From: Thereva unica
Lineage: Eukaryota; Arthropoda; Insecta; Diptera; Therevidae
DNA length: 64,000 nt
Direction of reading: 5' to 3'
Assembly: GCA_949987705.1 (NCBI GenBank)
Contig: OX465282.1
Location: forward strand, 14,372,501-14,436,500
Shown here: positions 44,399 through 55,929 of the stretch, piece by piece
Position numbering within the stretch: position 1 is the first letter of the stretch
How the letters are laid out: each line of letters begins with the position of its first letter
Position numbers and translations under genes: made by a program
The notes under the pieces: generated by a model
The model's database searches: none
What the model saw: only the letters and a program-made list of their open reading frames with translations
Told to the model about the DNA's origin: nothing

Positions 44399-45511
44399 AA
44401 AAACAATACCTCAAAACAAATTTGGGGGCACCCAAAAATCACCTTAAATGCCTGGGCTTTTTTGGACCGATTTTACTCTGTAGCCATAACATCTCCATCT
44501 CCATCTACATTCAATATAAATGCACCATTTCAAAATTTCCAGTTCTTGAAATTTTTTCACAAATTTCTCAATATGGGGTAGTTTCTACAGGTACAGACGT
44601 GGCAATAATTTAGAAATAATAGTATAAACAAAGAGGGGATAGTAATTTATCATAAATGCACGATTAAAAATTTTAAACCGTTAAAAACTAATTTTGTTGT
44701 GATTTTCGTCATAGGGGGTTTGGAGGGGATGAAACATTGAATTAAATCATAAATTACATTCCAGTATATATTTAAATGTATTTTAATCGACATATTGCTT
44801 AAATATATTGTTTTTAATTTTTTTGTCAACAGGGGTAGTTTTCACCCCCTAAAAATAAAAAGCACACATCAAGAACATATAACTTTTGAAGAGGAGGGTA
44901 AGATAAGCTAAATCACCAAATTTCACAAAAAAATCAAATGGTGCTGTCTGAAAGAATTCGGAGTTAATACACTATTTTTACCGCTATCCACTGGACTATT
45001 AATTTTAATGGAAAAATGCGTTACTCCCTGTAAATGTTCATATATTTTAGCCATATTCGGAAATTTAAAATAGGGCCGACAAATATTATTTCCCGGGCCG
45101 CTAAGATGCTGCCCATCCGCCCCTGCGCCCGGTGCAGTATGCCAGTATGCTCCTCATTTTTTATCGCGTCCCAGTCGAATTGCGCCCGGTGCAAGTGTAC
45201 CATTTGCCAATATGAAAGCGTCGCCCCTAATTAAGTGCAATGGCTTTCTTGTCGCCAGGCGCGGATTCAAGGAGGGAGTCACGGGGGTCATGACCCCCCC
45301 CCCCCAAAAGCTCGCTGTCTAAAAAACGAAATTCGCCCAACTAAAAAAAGAAAAACAAAAATAACCAAACGAACAAAACCGACCCAACTTTTTGCAGAAT
45401 AGATAACAATTTTGTCTATTTTTTCTATAATTAGAATATAATTTTATTTATCAGGTTATTACTGTGGTTATGTTCTGAGAATGCTTTTCGGAATGACGTG
45501 GTTCATGTAAC

Positions 45512-46331
45512 CAGAGCCGGTGCTTGGGTTTTTTGCGCCCGGTGCACTATGCCATATTGCGCCTCATAAGCTATTAATTTGAGCGCAGGGAAGGACAATG
45601 GAAAAGACACAAACACTCGCTGAATGGGAGAAAGATTTTCATAGTTTGCTCAACAATTTTAGATTGCACGACACATATATAGATCCGAAGTTTCACATGG
45701 GTCAACACCCAACCAACAAAACTCTGTTGAAAACGTAGTTTGCGTATAGTAATAGAGTATAGGCGAGAACATTGGGGGACGTTCCAGTGAGCTTTTGCAT
45801 TTCTAACTTTTGGCGAAAAGGCAACAGCAATTTCAAGAATTAACTGAACATGCCAGCCGGTGAAGCCACTTATACGGATTGAATGGAGCTTTATTGAACC
45901 AAGGCCGGAGAAGCCGGGTATAAAGGAACAAACAAAAAAGATTAACTAAAGAAGAGCTCTTGCCACATGCATGGAGTTTTGTTCTCCTCATTTCGTACAT
46001 TTAAATCTTTTAACAATTCTTGAAACAGAAGCAACAGCGCCAGTTTAAATCAATCATGGTAAATAGCGATACACAATTCAGAGCCATTGGTCCATTTTGG
46101 CCTTTGTGTGAGTAGATATGGTGCTTTTTACATAATTTTCAAAAAAAGCTCCAAATATACAAGAATTTCTCGAATCACGAAGCTATAATCTCTGGAAACT
46201 TCCTGCACGATTAGTACAGGGACCGAGGTTGGCTTTTCAATTTTTTTTTTTTTCAGTCTTTGAAATGGCGCCCTCAGAAAATTGCGCCCGGTGCAGGTGC
46301 ACCATTCGCACCTATGAAAGCGCCGCCTCTG
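45512..46331. mobile_element. hAT-type element B, copy 3 (820 bp, uninterrupted)
   Basis: Left end CAGAGCCGGTGCTTGGG and right end GCGCCGCCTCTG. Perfect 8-bp duplications CATGTAAC lie at 45504-45511 and 46332-46339. GCGCCCGGTGCA motifs occur near both ends. This copy, inside element D, shows what element B looks like without insertions. Confidence 0.92.
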
Positions 46332-46759
46332 CATGTAACCGTTGACTGGGCTAAAAAGCATTCCGTAAGTATTCTGATTTCGGAAGCAAAATTTTCTTTG
46401 GTTGAGAATGGTTTTCAGAAAGAATGCAATGTAACACCTAATGGGAAAGTGAGGTTATTATCATTAAAATTGAGGTACATTGGTAATAACCTTAATTTAG
46501 AGTTCTTGTTACTGTTAAAATGTTATTATCAAGTTCTTTCAATAGAATTAACAAAAAATTTTGTTAATTGGTTGTTTCATTAGAAAAGTTATCCAATTTA
46601 ACTGAAAATCCGAAAAAACATTTTCAGAATGATTTCAGTCGGAATACTTTTCAAAATGTCATGTGACCACGGTGTTGTTAAAATTATACAACAAAACATT
46701 TTTATAAGAAAATGGCCAATGGTCTATTTTGTTTAGCAAATTTGGAGATTATCGCATAG

Positions 46760-48083
46760 ATATCTAAACTGATATCGTGATGAATGTGCAACAATGCACA
46801 GTGAGCCTCTTTTCTGTCATTGTTGATCTTAGCCAAGTTTTGAGGCGGCATAGACTTGAAAAACTTCGTTCGGCAGTGGCTACGCTTACAGGAAGTGTGA
46901 TAAGGATACGTAGCAGTTTATTAATACATGGATAAATACACTTTGGTCACACTCATCACAAATGAGAAGAATCGAATTTTCGAGTTCACCGCCGTTCTCA
47001 ACAATTCGATTCCACTTGGCTACGCACAGTTCGAACTATGCAATAATAGTTGAAATTGGAGAATCCAAAAGCTGTTGATACGCTACTGGTACTTGACGAA
47101 CATCTTGAATGTCTCAACTAATCAATGTCTCGGTCCAACATGTCTGGAGTAAGTATTTTATTAAATTCGGTAGCAATATTGTCCAATAAAGGAATGAAGA
47201 TTCCTCTTCTGTAATATTCTTCTGGAGTTTGATTTTCTTAATGATTGTCACGGTGGTTTTTACGATAAACAACCCATGACATACCCCTTTCAAATCAGAT
47301 GCCATCACCGAGCAACTATCTGTTCTAATTTCAACCAAATATTTTAGGTCCAAGTCGAATTTCTCACACATATCAATGACGATATGTGCCACTGCCACTT
47401 CAGTTAAACGACGCTCCTTTAGTACTTCTTCGGAACGAATTGCTTGGTATGCATCGCAAAATGTGATGAAATCTTCTCTGATTGCTCTGTTGCAGTAGTA
47501 GCATTAGGATAAGCTAAGGTGTTTTGTATGGGAGTTGTAAGTCGTCTTATCAAATACAACTGCGCAAAACTTTGCCGCTCTAACTCTATCCAGAATATAT
47601 TTCTGAATTTCTTCTTTGCGGGCTTCTATAAGTTGATTTTGTGTGGTTTTACTAATGTATGTCGCAATTGAACTCGCGGTTTCCAAATGATGCTGAAGAG
47701 TAAAGTCACCAAATTCAACTCTATAGCGAACAGTGTGCTGAAGTTCCTACCATTTGCCACCAAACTATCTACTTTTCCGTCAATGTCACGATTATAGAGA
47801 AGTTCATTCATCATCCCTGCATAATGTCCACGTAAAGAAATATTCTGCTGACATCGATCTCGACTTTCTTTTACTTGTGCGTCCCATTGTACACACACTT
47901 GGTTGACCACTTCAGATCTGGGTTATGGAAAGTCTGAAGGAAACCCTTTTCAGCTTCTACCACCCTCGAATGATATTGGTTCCGTTGGTGAAATGAAAGC
48001 GTTCCATTTTGACCAAGTAAATCGTCGAATGCTTTCATTGTTTCGCTTTCTTGGTTTACTTTTAATTCCGTGACCCCCTCCAA
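46760..48083 (-). pseudogene. hAT transposase remnant (ZMYM1/THAP0-like lineage)
   Basis: In transcriptional order: about 48083-47830, NQYHSRVVEAEKGF; about 47900-47800, QNISLRGHYAGMMNELL; about 47680-47510, ATYISKTTQNQLIEARKEE and AAKFCAVVFDKTTYNSHT, where the catalytic-core FDETTD motif of this lineage has decayed; about 47398-47290, VAHIVIDMCEKFDLDLKYL with IRTDSCSVMASDLKG; about 46925-46785, the C-terminal hAT dimerisation signature LITLPVSVATAERSFSSL then RLKTWLRSTM. Several frameshifts and stops separate these blocks. The domain order is that of a complete hAT transposase, so D was once autonomous. It cannot produce active protein now. Confidence 0.88.
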
Positions 48084-48509
48084 AACAAAATTCCAGATCC
48101 GCGCCTGCTTGTCGCATTGGAGAAAGCGTAGAATATTTCGCCAAGCCGCAATTTCTTGAATGGGAAAAATGTTTCAATACCAGATTTCATCAATCAATCA
48201 AACCAATTCGTTTCACACCTCGTTTTCATTTGATTTCGAATCATCGCAATGCCTACCCGAGAAGAAGCTTCCTGCAAAGTGAACTTCCATCATGATTTTG
48301 CTAGTTTTCTCCAGCTTCTGAACTTTGAGACCTTCCGAAATATTCTGTATTCTGCAGAATTGCGACGACCACGACACTCTTCTTCCGCGAGGTATAGTTT
48401 TTTTCAGTTCTTTTTTTTCTGGCCTTCATTATCTAATTTAAGGCCCTTCTAATATCCCTCTTCCGCACTATCAAAGTGTATGATCATGGTTCTCTACTGG
48501 CATAGGAGG

Positions 48510-48633
48510 CAGGGCCGGGTTGGTTTTTTTTTGCGACCGGTACAGTATGCCATATTGCTCTGTTATCTCTATTATTTCTGTAATTGCGCCCGGTGCTAGT
48601 GCACCATTTGCACTTATAAAAGCGCCGCCCCTG
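48510..48633. mobile_element. hAT-type element B, copy 4 (about 124-bp deletion derivative)
   Basis: CAGGGCCGGGTTGG to GCGCCGCCCCTG with both subterminal GCGCCCGGTGC-like motifs. The flanks CATAGGAG(G) and CATAAGTG are only partly similar, so the target duplication has decayed. Confidence 0.75.
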
Positions 48634-50150
48634 CATAAGTGCTTTGACTTTTCATCAAGAAAGTTTTTAAAGTAATCTATTTAAACTTGTCAGGATTGTC
48701 AGTATACCAAATAGTTAAATGCTGAGAAATGCCACCTGCCGTCTTCTAATGTTTATGCAATCTAAGATCTACCGCAATGCTATCGAATCCTATCTCTACC
48801 TTCTCGAAGATGTTTGCTTTACATGGGGTGACCTATGGGTACTCTTCTCTGTATAAGAATTGTGCTGAGAACCCGAGGTTGGTTGCCCGAAGAGGCCAAC
48901 CTCCGACCCTCATACAAAAACTAACAATTTAACCACCGTCGTCTCCAAGAAACACACCGCGGCGATACCTGGGGCTTCCGTGAGAAGATCTGGCTCGAGG
49001 GGGGGGGGGGTGTTGGAGAGACCCTGGAGATACCACCTAGTTTAATACGCCACCACGTACCTGGTTATGAGCTCTTCCCTCAAGGTAGACGCAGAAACCC
49101 TAGTTATGCAGGGAGGGTGCCTGAAACCTAAAAGTCACGGCAATGTGAAACGCCCGCTGCTTCACCATCAGAACGCTTTACCACTTCAACATATCAAAAG
49201 CTTTGATCCCAGAGAAACGCAGTGGTTCGTACAATATCAACATAAATTCAATTTTTATTCAACACGAAAAGAACAACATCAAGTTTAGCCTAGCAACTAG
49301 TTTACAAATTCGAACTTACTTGTAACTCTAGCGGGTTGTATATCAAACCGTACTAACAGCGGTTAGAGCCGAGAAAATTCCGGCCCCCCAAAAACCCAGA
49401 CTAAAGAGTCAACGCAACCCACCCTGGTACCAACCACGATTTCCAATGAGCCAAATCTTACAAACAAACTTCAAACAAGAATCGGGTTTTGGGGCCCGGC
49501 AGGGATAATTGTTGGTATCTGGTGGTACATTCAAATATTTAGGAACCTGTGTGTAAGTATGTAACAATTAGAAAGTGTAGCATTTAACAAAAATACAAGT
49601 ATAAGGTACGAATTAAGAGCGAGAAGGAAATTGATAGTAGATACTAAAATCATGCCAACGAAATGCATCACAATATGGCACTAAATAATCATAACGTACA
49701 GGCGTGATACTACCGCCTGAAGCCAATGTCTTCTTCCTTTTCTAAGACCCGCCTTGCATAGTACGTCTACTCCGGTCCCCGACTGTATGGCACGACCCTT
49801 CACCTGCAACCAGCAACAGTGACACCAATCCTCTCAAGGGCCACGCAGTGGGCATACGGTAGTCCTTCACGAGCGATCGTCTCTCTTGCACCGGATTTCC
49901 ATCAACGAGTTTTCCTGACTGTCCTGTTCTCCACACTGCCATTACTAAACAGCTGCTGTGATATTTAGTGAAGGTGTCATCAACGCTACAGTGGATGTAA
50001 CGGACAGACGGACAGTACATGTAAGTTTCTTTCCCCTTTCCCACACCCGTTCAAGGCACTGCCGGCGTCAGAGCCGGTGTCGGTCAGCTGACGGGATTCT
50101 CCTTGCTTTAGGAGGCATAACACTCCAGCAAGGCGCATCTCGTTAACCCC
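48634..50150. other. Stretch without a recognised gene
   Basis: A G-run of about ten bases lies near 48999-49009. Open frames up to 100 codons (for example minus-strand 49742-50044) show no family motif. The region may be decayed retroelement DNA upstream of the L2/Kiri-like element. Confidence 0.45.
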
Positions 50151-50154
50151 GACG

Positions 50155-53004
50155 GTGATGACAATGGCACTGCCGGTTGCGACTGGAGCTTGCAACCTTG
50201 TGTACACAAAGCTACGATACAATAATTTTTGTATCGACTCTACCAACATCCGTGGGTTAAAAACGAATTTCTATTCCGTGTTGTGCCATCTCAACACTTA
50301 TTCTCCCCCAATCTTCGCACTAATAAGTGAAACCCAGATTTTACGGAACGATTGAATAGATTGTTATCAGGTTTCCGGGTACACTTTAGTGCATAATCTC
50401 TCCCCACATAGGGGAATTGCCATTTACATTAGGAAAGACGCTGCCTTCCAGAAGGTGTACAGCAGTACATCAACTGATGTTAACCATCTCGGTATTAAAA
50501 TTTCACTTCGTAATCACGTCATTTTCTTCTGTTTTCTATACAGGAGTCCTAATATTAGTAATGAAGCTTCCTTATTAGCGTTCGACGCTATCTCCGAACG
50601 TATCTCCGAATTTTTATCCTCCCATCCGGAGTGCGAAATCATTGTTGCGGGTGATTTCAACGTTCACAACGTAAATTGGCTGAATTACTCGAATGGCACC
50701 AGTGTTTCTGGCAGGGATGCCGAGTTCTTTGCTGAGACCAATAACCTGCACCAAATAGTGAAACAGCGTACGCGTGTTCCTGACACTGCAGGACAAGGGG
50801 CACACCTCCTTGATCTTTTTCTTACCTCCCACCCTACACGTTACTCCGTTGAAGTCGATTCGCCTATTGGCAACTCGGATCACTGTCTAGTCAGCGCTTA
50901 CTTCTCATACCCATCTCCAACCCCAACCACGCCAGCTCCTAGGAGAACTGTTTGGCATTATGGAAAAGCCAACTGGTGGGGGCTGATTCGCTTTTTCCGA
51001 GCTACTGATTGGGATTTGTGTTTTCAGAACCGCGATGAACCTTCCAAATCCATAAAGCCTAGGCAATATGGATGGTTCAATCGAGAGTGTATGAACGCAA
51101 TCAAAACCAAAGAAGCCACCTACAGACAGTACAAAAATTCTCCGAGCGAAACATCTCGACGTGAGTACATCAGGTTGAGAAACTCTTGTAAACCCACCAT
51201 CAAGAAAGTCAAAGAATTATTCGATGACAGATTGAGAGGTAAACTCATAAACTCCACAGCTGGCAGTAAAAACTTCTGGTCCTTGGTAACCTCCATCAGC
51301 AAGAATTTCACTTTACATAGAACGCCTCCATTCATTTATAACCAACAGGTGATAACAGAAAGCAAACCCAAGGCCGATCTACTTGTACTTTGTTCGCCGA
51401 GAATTCTTCCTTACCCGATGCCGACATGCAACCCCCCACCATCGAGTGTTCCGCTCACTCAATGGATAGTTTTCTTCAGGACGCGTGAAGTGTATAAGTG
51501 TCTCAAAGAGCTGGACTCCAACAAAGCCACTGGCCCCGACAAAATTCTTAAAAAATGTGCCTCACCTTTGGCTAAACCTCTGCGCAAACTTTTTGCACTT
51601 TCATACTTCTCCGGAGTTTATCCTGACTCCTGGAAACTGGCTCATGTTCAGCCTATACCGAAAAAAGGTGAAGCTAGTGACCCTGCTAACTACCGCCCAA
51701 TAGCAATTACTTCTATTCTCTCCAAAATTATGGAGACAATAATAAAAAGAAAGCTTATGGAATATCTTGAATACAACCAAATATTGAACGACAAACAATA
51801 CGGCTTTAGATCGAAAAGATCTACTGGCGACCTCCTTGTTTGCCTAACGGAGCACCTCTGCCGAAGTATACACCGATTTGGTGAATCTGGCCTGGTTGCT
51901 CTGGATATCTCCAAGGCTTTTGACAGAGTATGGCATCCCGCTCTGTTGGCTAAACTCTCGGAGAGCTTCCTTTCTGGCCGTTCACTCAAGATAGTATTGA
52001 ATGGCGTCGAATCCGACCCCCACCACATCTCCGCAGGTGTTCCCCAGGGCTCAATTCTATCGCCAGCTCTCTTTCTAGTTTTTATAAATGACCTGCTTTT
52101 AGTCCCCTCCAACTCACTCCACAGCTTTGCTGATGACGGTACTCTACGTTACTTCTATGGTTTTGATAATGTAACACAAGCGCTTGCCAGACCTTGACTA
52201 CATCATCGCCAACTGTTGTCCAATTCAATCAACAGGGACATCGAACGAATTCTTGATAGGGCCACAAGAACCGTGTCGAATTTAATGCATTAAAAACCAA
52301 GTACTGTCTCATCTCCAACAAAACTTGCACCGAACCGCTTTCTATTTCAGTGGACAACAAGACCGTAACGGCAGAACCCTCTCTAAACATCCTAGGCGTA
52401 ACATTAGCTGAAGATATGCGCTGAAGTAACCACATATTCCAGTGTGTGTTAGCAGTTTCAGTGCTAAACAAGCATCCCAGTGTCTAGGATTCCTCAAAAG
52501 GTGCAAATTTCTCCTTCAGCCGTCTGCCAGGGCTATAATTTACAAGTCCTACATTCGTCCCCGTCTTGAATACAACTCGTATATCTGGGCCGGGGCCCCA
52601 AGCACCATCTTAGCTTGGCTGGACAAGGTGCAAAACCGCGCCCTCAAATTTATTGGGGACAGAGCCATTTGCTCTTCAATTGACTCATTAAGCCACCGTA
52701 GGAATGTAGCAGCTCTTGCAAAACTTTATCCTTTATCGCTTTTTTCATAATGACTGCTCCATTGAAATAAGTAACCTCATGCCTCCACGGCAACAGCAAA
52801 ACACAAGACTTGCCCGCTCGGCTCACCCCCACAGTTTACAGCCCTTATCTTCGCGCACACTCCGATCTAGAAATTCGTTTATAACAAGAACAACTCGTCT
52901 GTGGAACAACCTTTCAAAGACAGTATTCCCGAACTCATACAACATCCAAGAGTTCAAACGCAAGGTTCATCGCCACTTTTTGCAACACCCCCTTGACTCC
53001 CCTT
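50155..53004 (+). pseudogene. L2/Kiri-like ORF2 (endonuclease-RT) with stop and frameshifts
   Basis: The endonuclease starts near 50230 (IDSTNIRGLKTN, LISETQI). An in-frame TGA at 50353-50355 interrupts it, and the same frame continues to 52197: IVAGDFNVHNVNWLNYS, IGNSDHCLVSAYF, DPANYRPIAITSILSKIME, LVALDISKAFDRVWH, SAGVPQGSILSPALF, and SFADDGTL as the catalytic box (FADD rather than YADD, usual in this lineage). After about 52190 the frame shifts and several stops follow. The C-terminal tail is still readable to 53004 (LEYNSYIWAGAP; RSRNSFITRTTRLWNNL). The copy is inactive. Confidence 0.8.
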
Positions 53005-53127
53005 AACCTATTATGTCCTTCTCTCTATCTTTCGAGCTAAGCTTACTGCTGGACATTGCACCATGACTTAAACGACATGACGTACTAGTAGTACAAAGGG
53101 TGACACCAGAGCTTAGACTATCACATA
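50155..53127 (+). mobile_element. L2/Kiri-like non-LTR retrotransposon, 5'-truncated and decayed
   Basis: The ORF2-derived region is followed by a 3' end with AGTACAAAGGG and CACATAAAAAAAA near 53090-53127. A related 3' end is found inserted in CR1 at 19562-19650. No ORF1 was found upstream. Confidence 0.7.
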
Positions 53128-54180
53128 AAAAAAACCGAGGTGGATCCGTTTATCACCTTCTCGCAGTGGGTCGCCTATTCCTTGCACCAGACCCCAGGCG
53201 ACGTAGAACTTGTATAACTCACTAATCTAACCCTACATTGTTGGATGTATCAGGCCTCTCCACGAATCCCTTACTTAAGGTTGCGGGCTGCCGTCCTTCT
53301 GATATCCGGGTTCCAGCGACCGCTAAGCTAGCTGAACAGGTCTCCTACTTCCTTCGTCCTAACGTCGCCTAACTTCGATCGCTTCTGAATGGATTATTTT
53401 ACCCTTCGGATCCAGGTATTCCTTCAGGCACGATCCGGTCTGGCTATTCCCGGCTCAGTTGCTAAATTCCCCGCCGGCTCTACCCGTTAAGGGGTCTTGC
53501 AATGGAATATGGAACTTCGGACGTAAGAACGCTTTAAAGGACGGGTGCTCTGCGTTGGCTTTTATATTCCCCTTAAATAATACAATAGAGCGATCGCTGC
53601 TCTGCACGAAACTAAATCTATTTACAGGATCTTTATCTCAGAACACAACAGTTGCGTACGTTGCGTGCGTCACGTACACCGCGTACGTTGCTTGCGTTAC
53701 TTGCGGAGACATGCAGCTCACATACACACAACATCCAAATGCATATATGTAACTATGCGTCTGCAAAGCCATGAATTTCATACATTGCCTAGGATTCGGA
53801 ATATACGTACCGTGTGGTACCCGAACTTTAGGCAACTCTGCCAAGTGGAGCTGACCATTCGTCCTGGAAGTCCTGTAGGAATAGATTCGTTCCAACTTAG
53901 TTTCTTTTCGACCAAAGTATTTGCATGAGAGCTTTCGCTGGCACTGATGGGTCGAATAGAGATGAAATTCCAGACAATTCTCCCCGCTTAGTAAATTTAG
54001 TCGAAATGGCGTTTAAATTGCATGTAAATCGAAATTCATCCTCAAGTGGTTCCCAACTCATCTCAAATGTCTTTACGACTTCGTACATATATCCATCCGG
54101 TTTCTTGCCTAGTTCCTTCCATTTCCCGATTCTGGTTAATTCGGCAGATCGACCTCCTTTTACACCCTCAACTTGGGACC
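53128..54180. other. Stretch without a recognised gene
   Basis: It contains a short imperfect repeat tract of TACGTTGC/GTGCGTCACG units at about 53650-53705. Other frames show no motif. Confidence 0.45.
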
Positions 54181-54836
54181 AGACGACTTACTATCGCAGG
54201 AAAAACAGTTTGCCTACAGATAGAGGACCAGCTTGGATAAAAGCGATTCGGCAAGAGCGCTATGAAGGCGAATCCATGGGCAGCTGACACCTGGGTGGAT
54301 CGGGAGCTCGGCGAGGTGTATTACTACCAGACCCAATTTTTAGTATGGCACAGACTTTTCAGTGTGTACCTCAACCACGTGACGCTGCTCCGGGGATTCC
54401 ACTTTGGAGGATGCCCTTCGAATGTTCCAAATGGAAAGTTGAGCGAGTTGGGTTGGAGGAGGATTTCGGAAGCACGGCTCCTTCTGGCACAATTGTTGGG
54501 ATAATGCTACGAGGGAATGGTCAAGGGTGGCACGGTTTTCCGAGGCCACCCTGAAAGCAAAGAAGACAGAGACGGAGGGTTGCTGATCATTCTCCCCAGA
54601 GCACTGGCAGCTCTTTGCTCACATCCGTGGGACACGGGTCTTGCTGATGATGCCCGCCCGAAGAAATGGCTTACTGCGGTGTCGTGTGGGCTATAAAAAT
54701 CACCGAACGGAATGGTGAGTTTAGTCTGACACTGATGTCTGAGTGCGGACCCTCGATGGTGTCTCCTGTAAGGATCGCGATAGGCGATCGAGCACACATC
54801 ATCCTGCTCGACTAACGGAGATTCTCACCATCATTC
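54180..54836 (+). pseudogene. R1-like ORF2 C-terminus and 3' UTR, decayed
   Basis: The frame around 54262 (ADTWVDRELGEVYYYQTQFL) aligns with the R1-like ORF2 tail (EIWVSRERGEVSYDLTQFL, near 35498). CCCGCCCGAAG near 54653, GGTGAGTTTA near 54714, CTGAGTGCGGA near 54740 and TCTCACCAT near 54824 parallel the R1-like 3' UTR, and a short A-run ends it. It is 5'-truncated. Confidence 0.7.
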
Positions 54837-55929
54837 TTTAAAAAAAAAGCTTCTGAGGGTTTTAATAAGGAATGCCTCGTCTAGGGCTTTAAACTCCACT
54901 TGGGTTCCATTGACCTTCTACTTCTAGAGCTGACCTGGAGTTTTTTTTAGGTTATCTGTGCTAGTCCCTAGTTTTGCTGTCTGAGCGTTCGACCCTTCCT
55001 CTTCCTGCCTACCTACAAATTGACGCAGTTCAGATCCTTTAGGTGAGGTGCTTCTGGGTTCTTGGGTGTTTGTGATGGTGACACTCGGTGTCTTACCTTC
55101 TTTGCATAGAGGTTCTTTAGGAAAAGCAGGTTCCCTTTAACGTATTAGTTGAATTTTCTCAACCTTTTTAGCTTTAAGATTATGTCCTCTTCCGCACCCA
55201 GCTCTCAGTTCAGCACCAATCCAAGGTTTTATATCACCTCCAATGTCGACAAGGTCTTCTGCGATGGTTAAGTCAGCACAGGGTTAGGAATTTGGTGTGT
55301 ACATGCCTTCCGGTGAACTGCATAATTTTTCCCAGAATAACATTTCGAACCCAACCCTATTTTAGGCCATTATGAGAACACCCTCCGGGAATGTTATTTG
55401 ACGAAGTCTTAGATCTAGATTTACTTGGATCTTTCTCAGTTGCTGCTTTGGAGCTTCTTGAGACATTTGACGTTTTACATCTACCCGAGTAGTAATAAGA
55501 CTCGCCCGCTCCTAGTCTGCAACTGGCACGGACGACGTCAAAACGCCTATATGGTACCCGAAATAGGTACGGTGCGCATGAGTAAAAATAAGACTCAGCC
55601 GCACTTAGCATGAAACAGGCACGGTAAAAATTCTATTTTTCCAAATGCAGCCCGCTACAGCTACGAAGCACAATACGCTCACCATACTTTTTTAGACTAA
55701 AGGGAGCAAAATTGGGGCTTGCAGAAATTGTATAGGACAAAGAGAGCGGGCAATTATCTTGGTGACCAATAATGGTGTCATTAGCATACCCCGAAGACCG
55801 GTTCTGATACGATTGCCTAGGTCAAGCAGCATAGGATATAGTTTGTACTGAGTTGGATGACCGCTTAGTAAAACGACACTCGCGCTTGGAATGGAAGTAA
55901 AGAATCCAGTGGTATTTACAAGTAAGGAG

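Larger units (their letters stand above)
42029..44996. mobile_element. TA-flanked inverted-repeat element nested in C
   Basis: Inverted termini read G(C/T)CCAGTGGATA(A/G)CGG, with TA immediately outside each end (42027-42028 and 44997-44998). Subterminal inverted blocks around TCTTTC(G/A)GACAGC strengthen the pairing. TA flanks suggest a Tc1/mariner-like non-autonomous element. The interior is AT-rich with short frames only. Confidence 0.65.
41513..45125. mobile_element. hAT-type element C nested in B (3,613 bp)
   Basis: The termini CAGGGGCGGATGGGC are inverted at the right end (GCCCATCCGCCCCTG). Perfect 8-bp duplications CGCCCGGT lie at 41505-41512 and 45126-45133. It inserted into the conserved GCGCCCGGTGCA subterminal motif of element B. 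No transposase frame was recognised. Confidence 0.9.
41481..45229. mobile_element. hAT-type element B, copy 2, interrupted
   Basis: The left end, CAGGGCCGGCGCTTGGG, is at 41481. The right end, GCGTCGCCCCTA, is at 45229 with its last base mutated. The flanks GATAAGTG and ATTAAGTG agree at 6 of 8 positions. It is split by the element at 41513-45125. The residual B sequence is 41481-41512 plus 45126-45229. Confidence 0.8.
45256..48107 (-). mobile_element. hAT element D with decayed transposase (2,852 bp)
   Basis: The ends CAGGCGCGGAT and ATCCGCGCCTG are inverted, with perfect 8-bp duplications CTTGTCGC at 45248-45255 and 48108-48115. A minus-strand transposase remnant occupies about 46760-48083. 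Element B copy 3 (45512-46331) has inserted into it. Confidence 0.92.
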
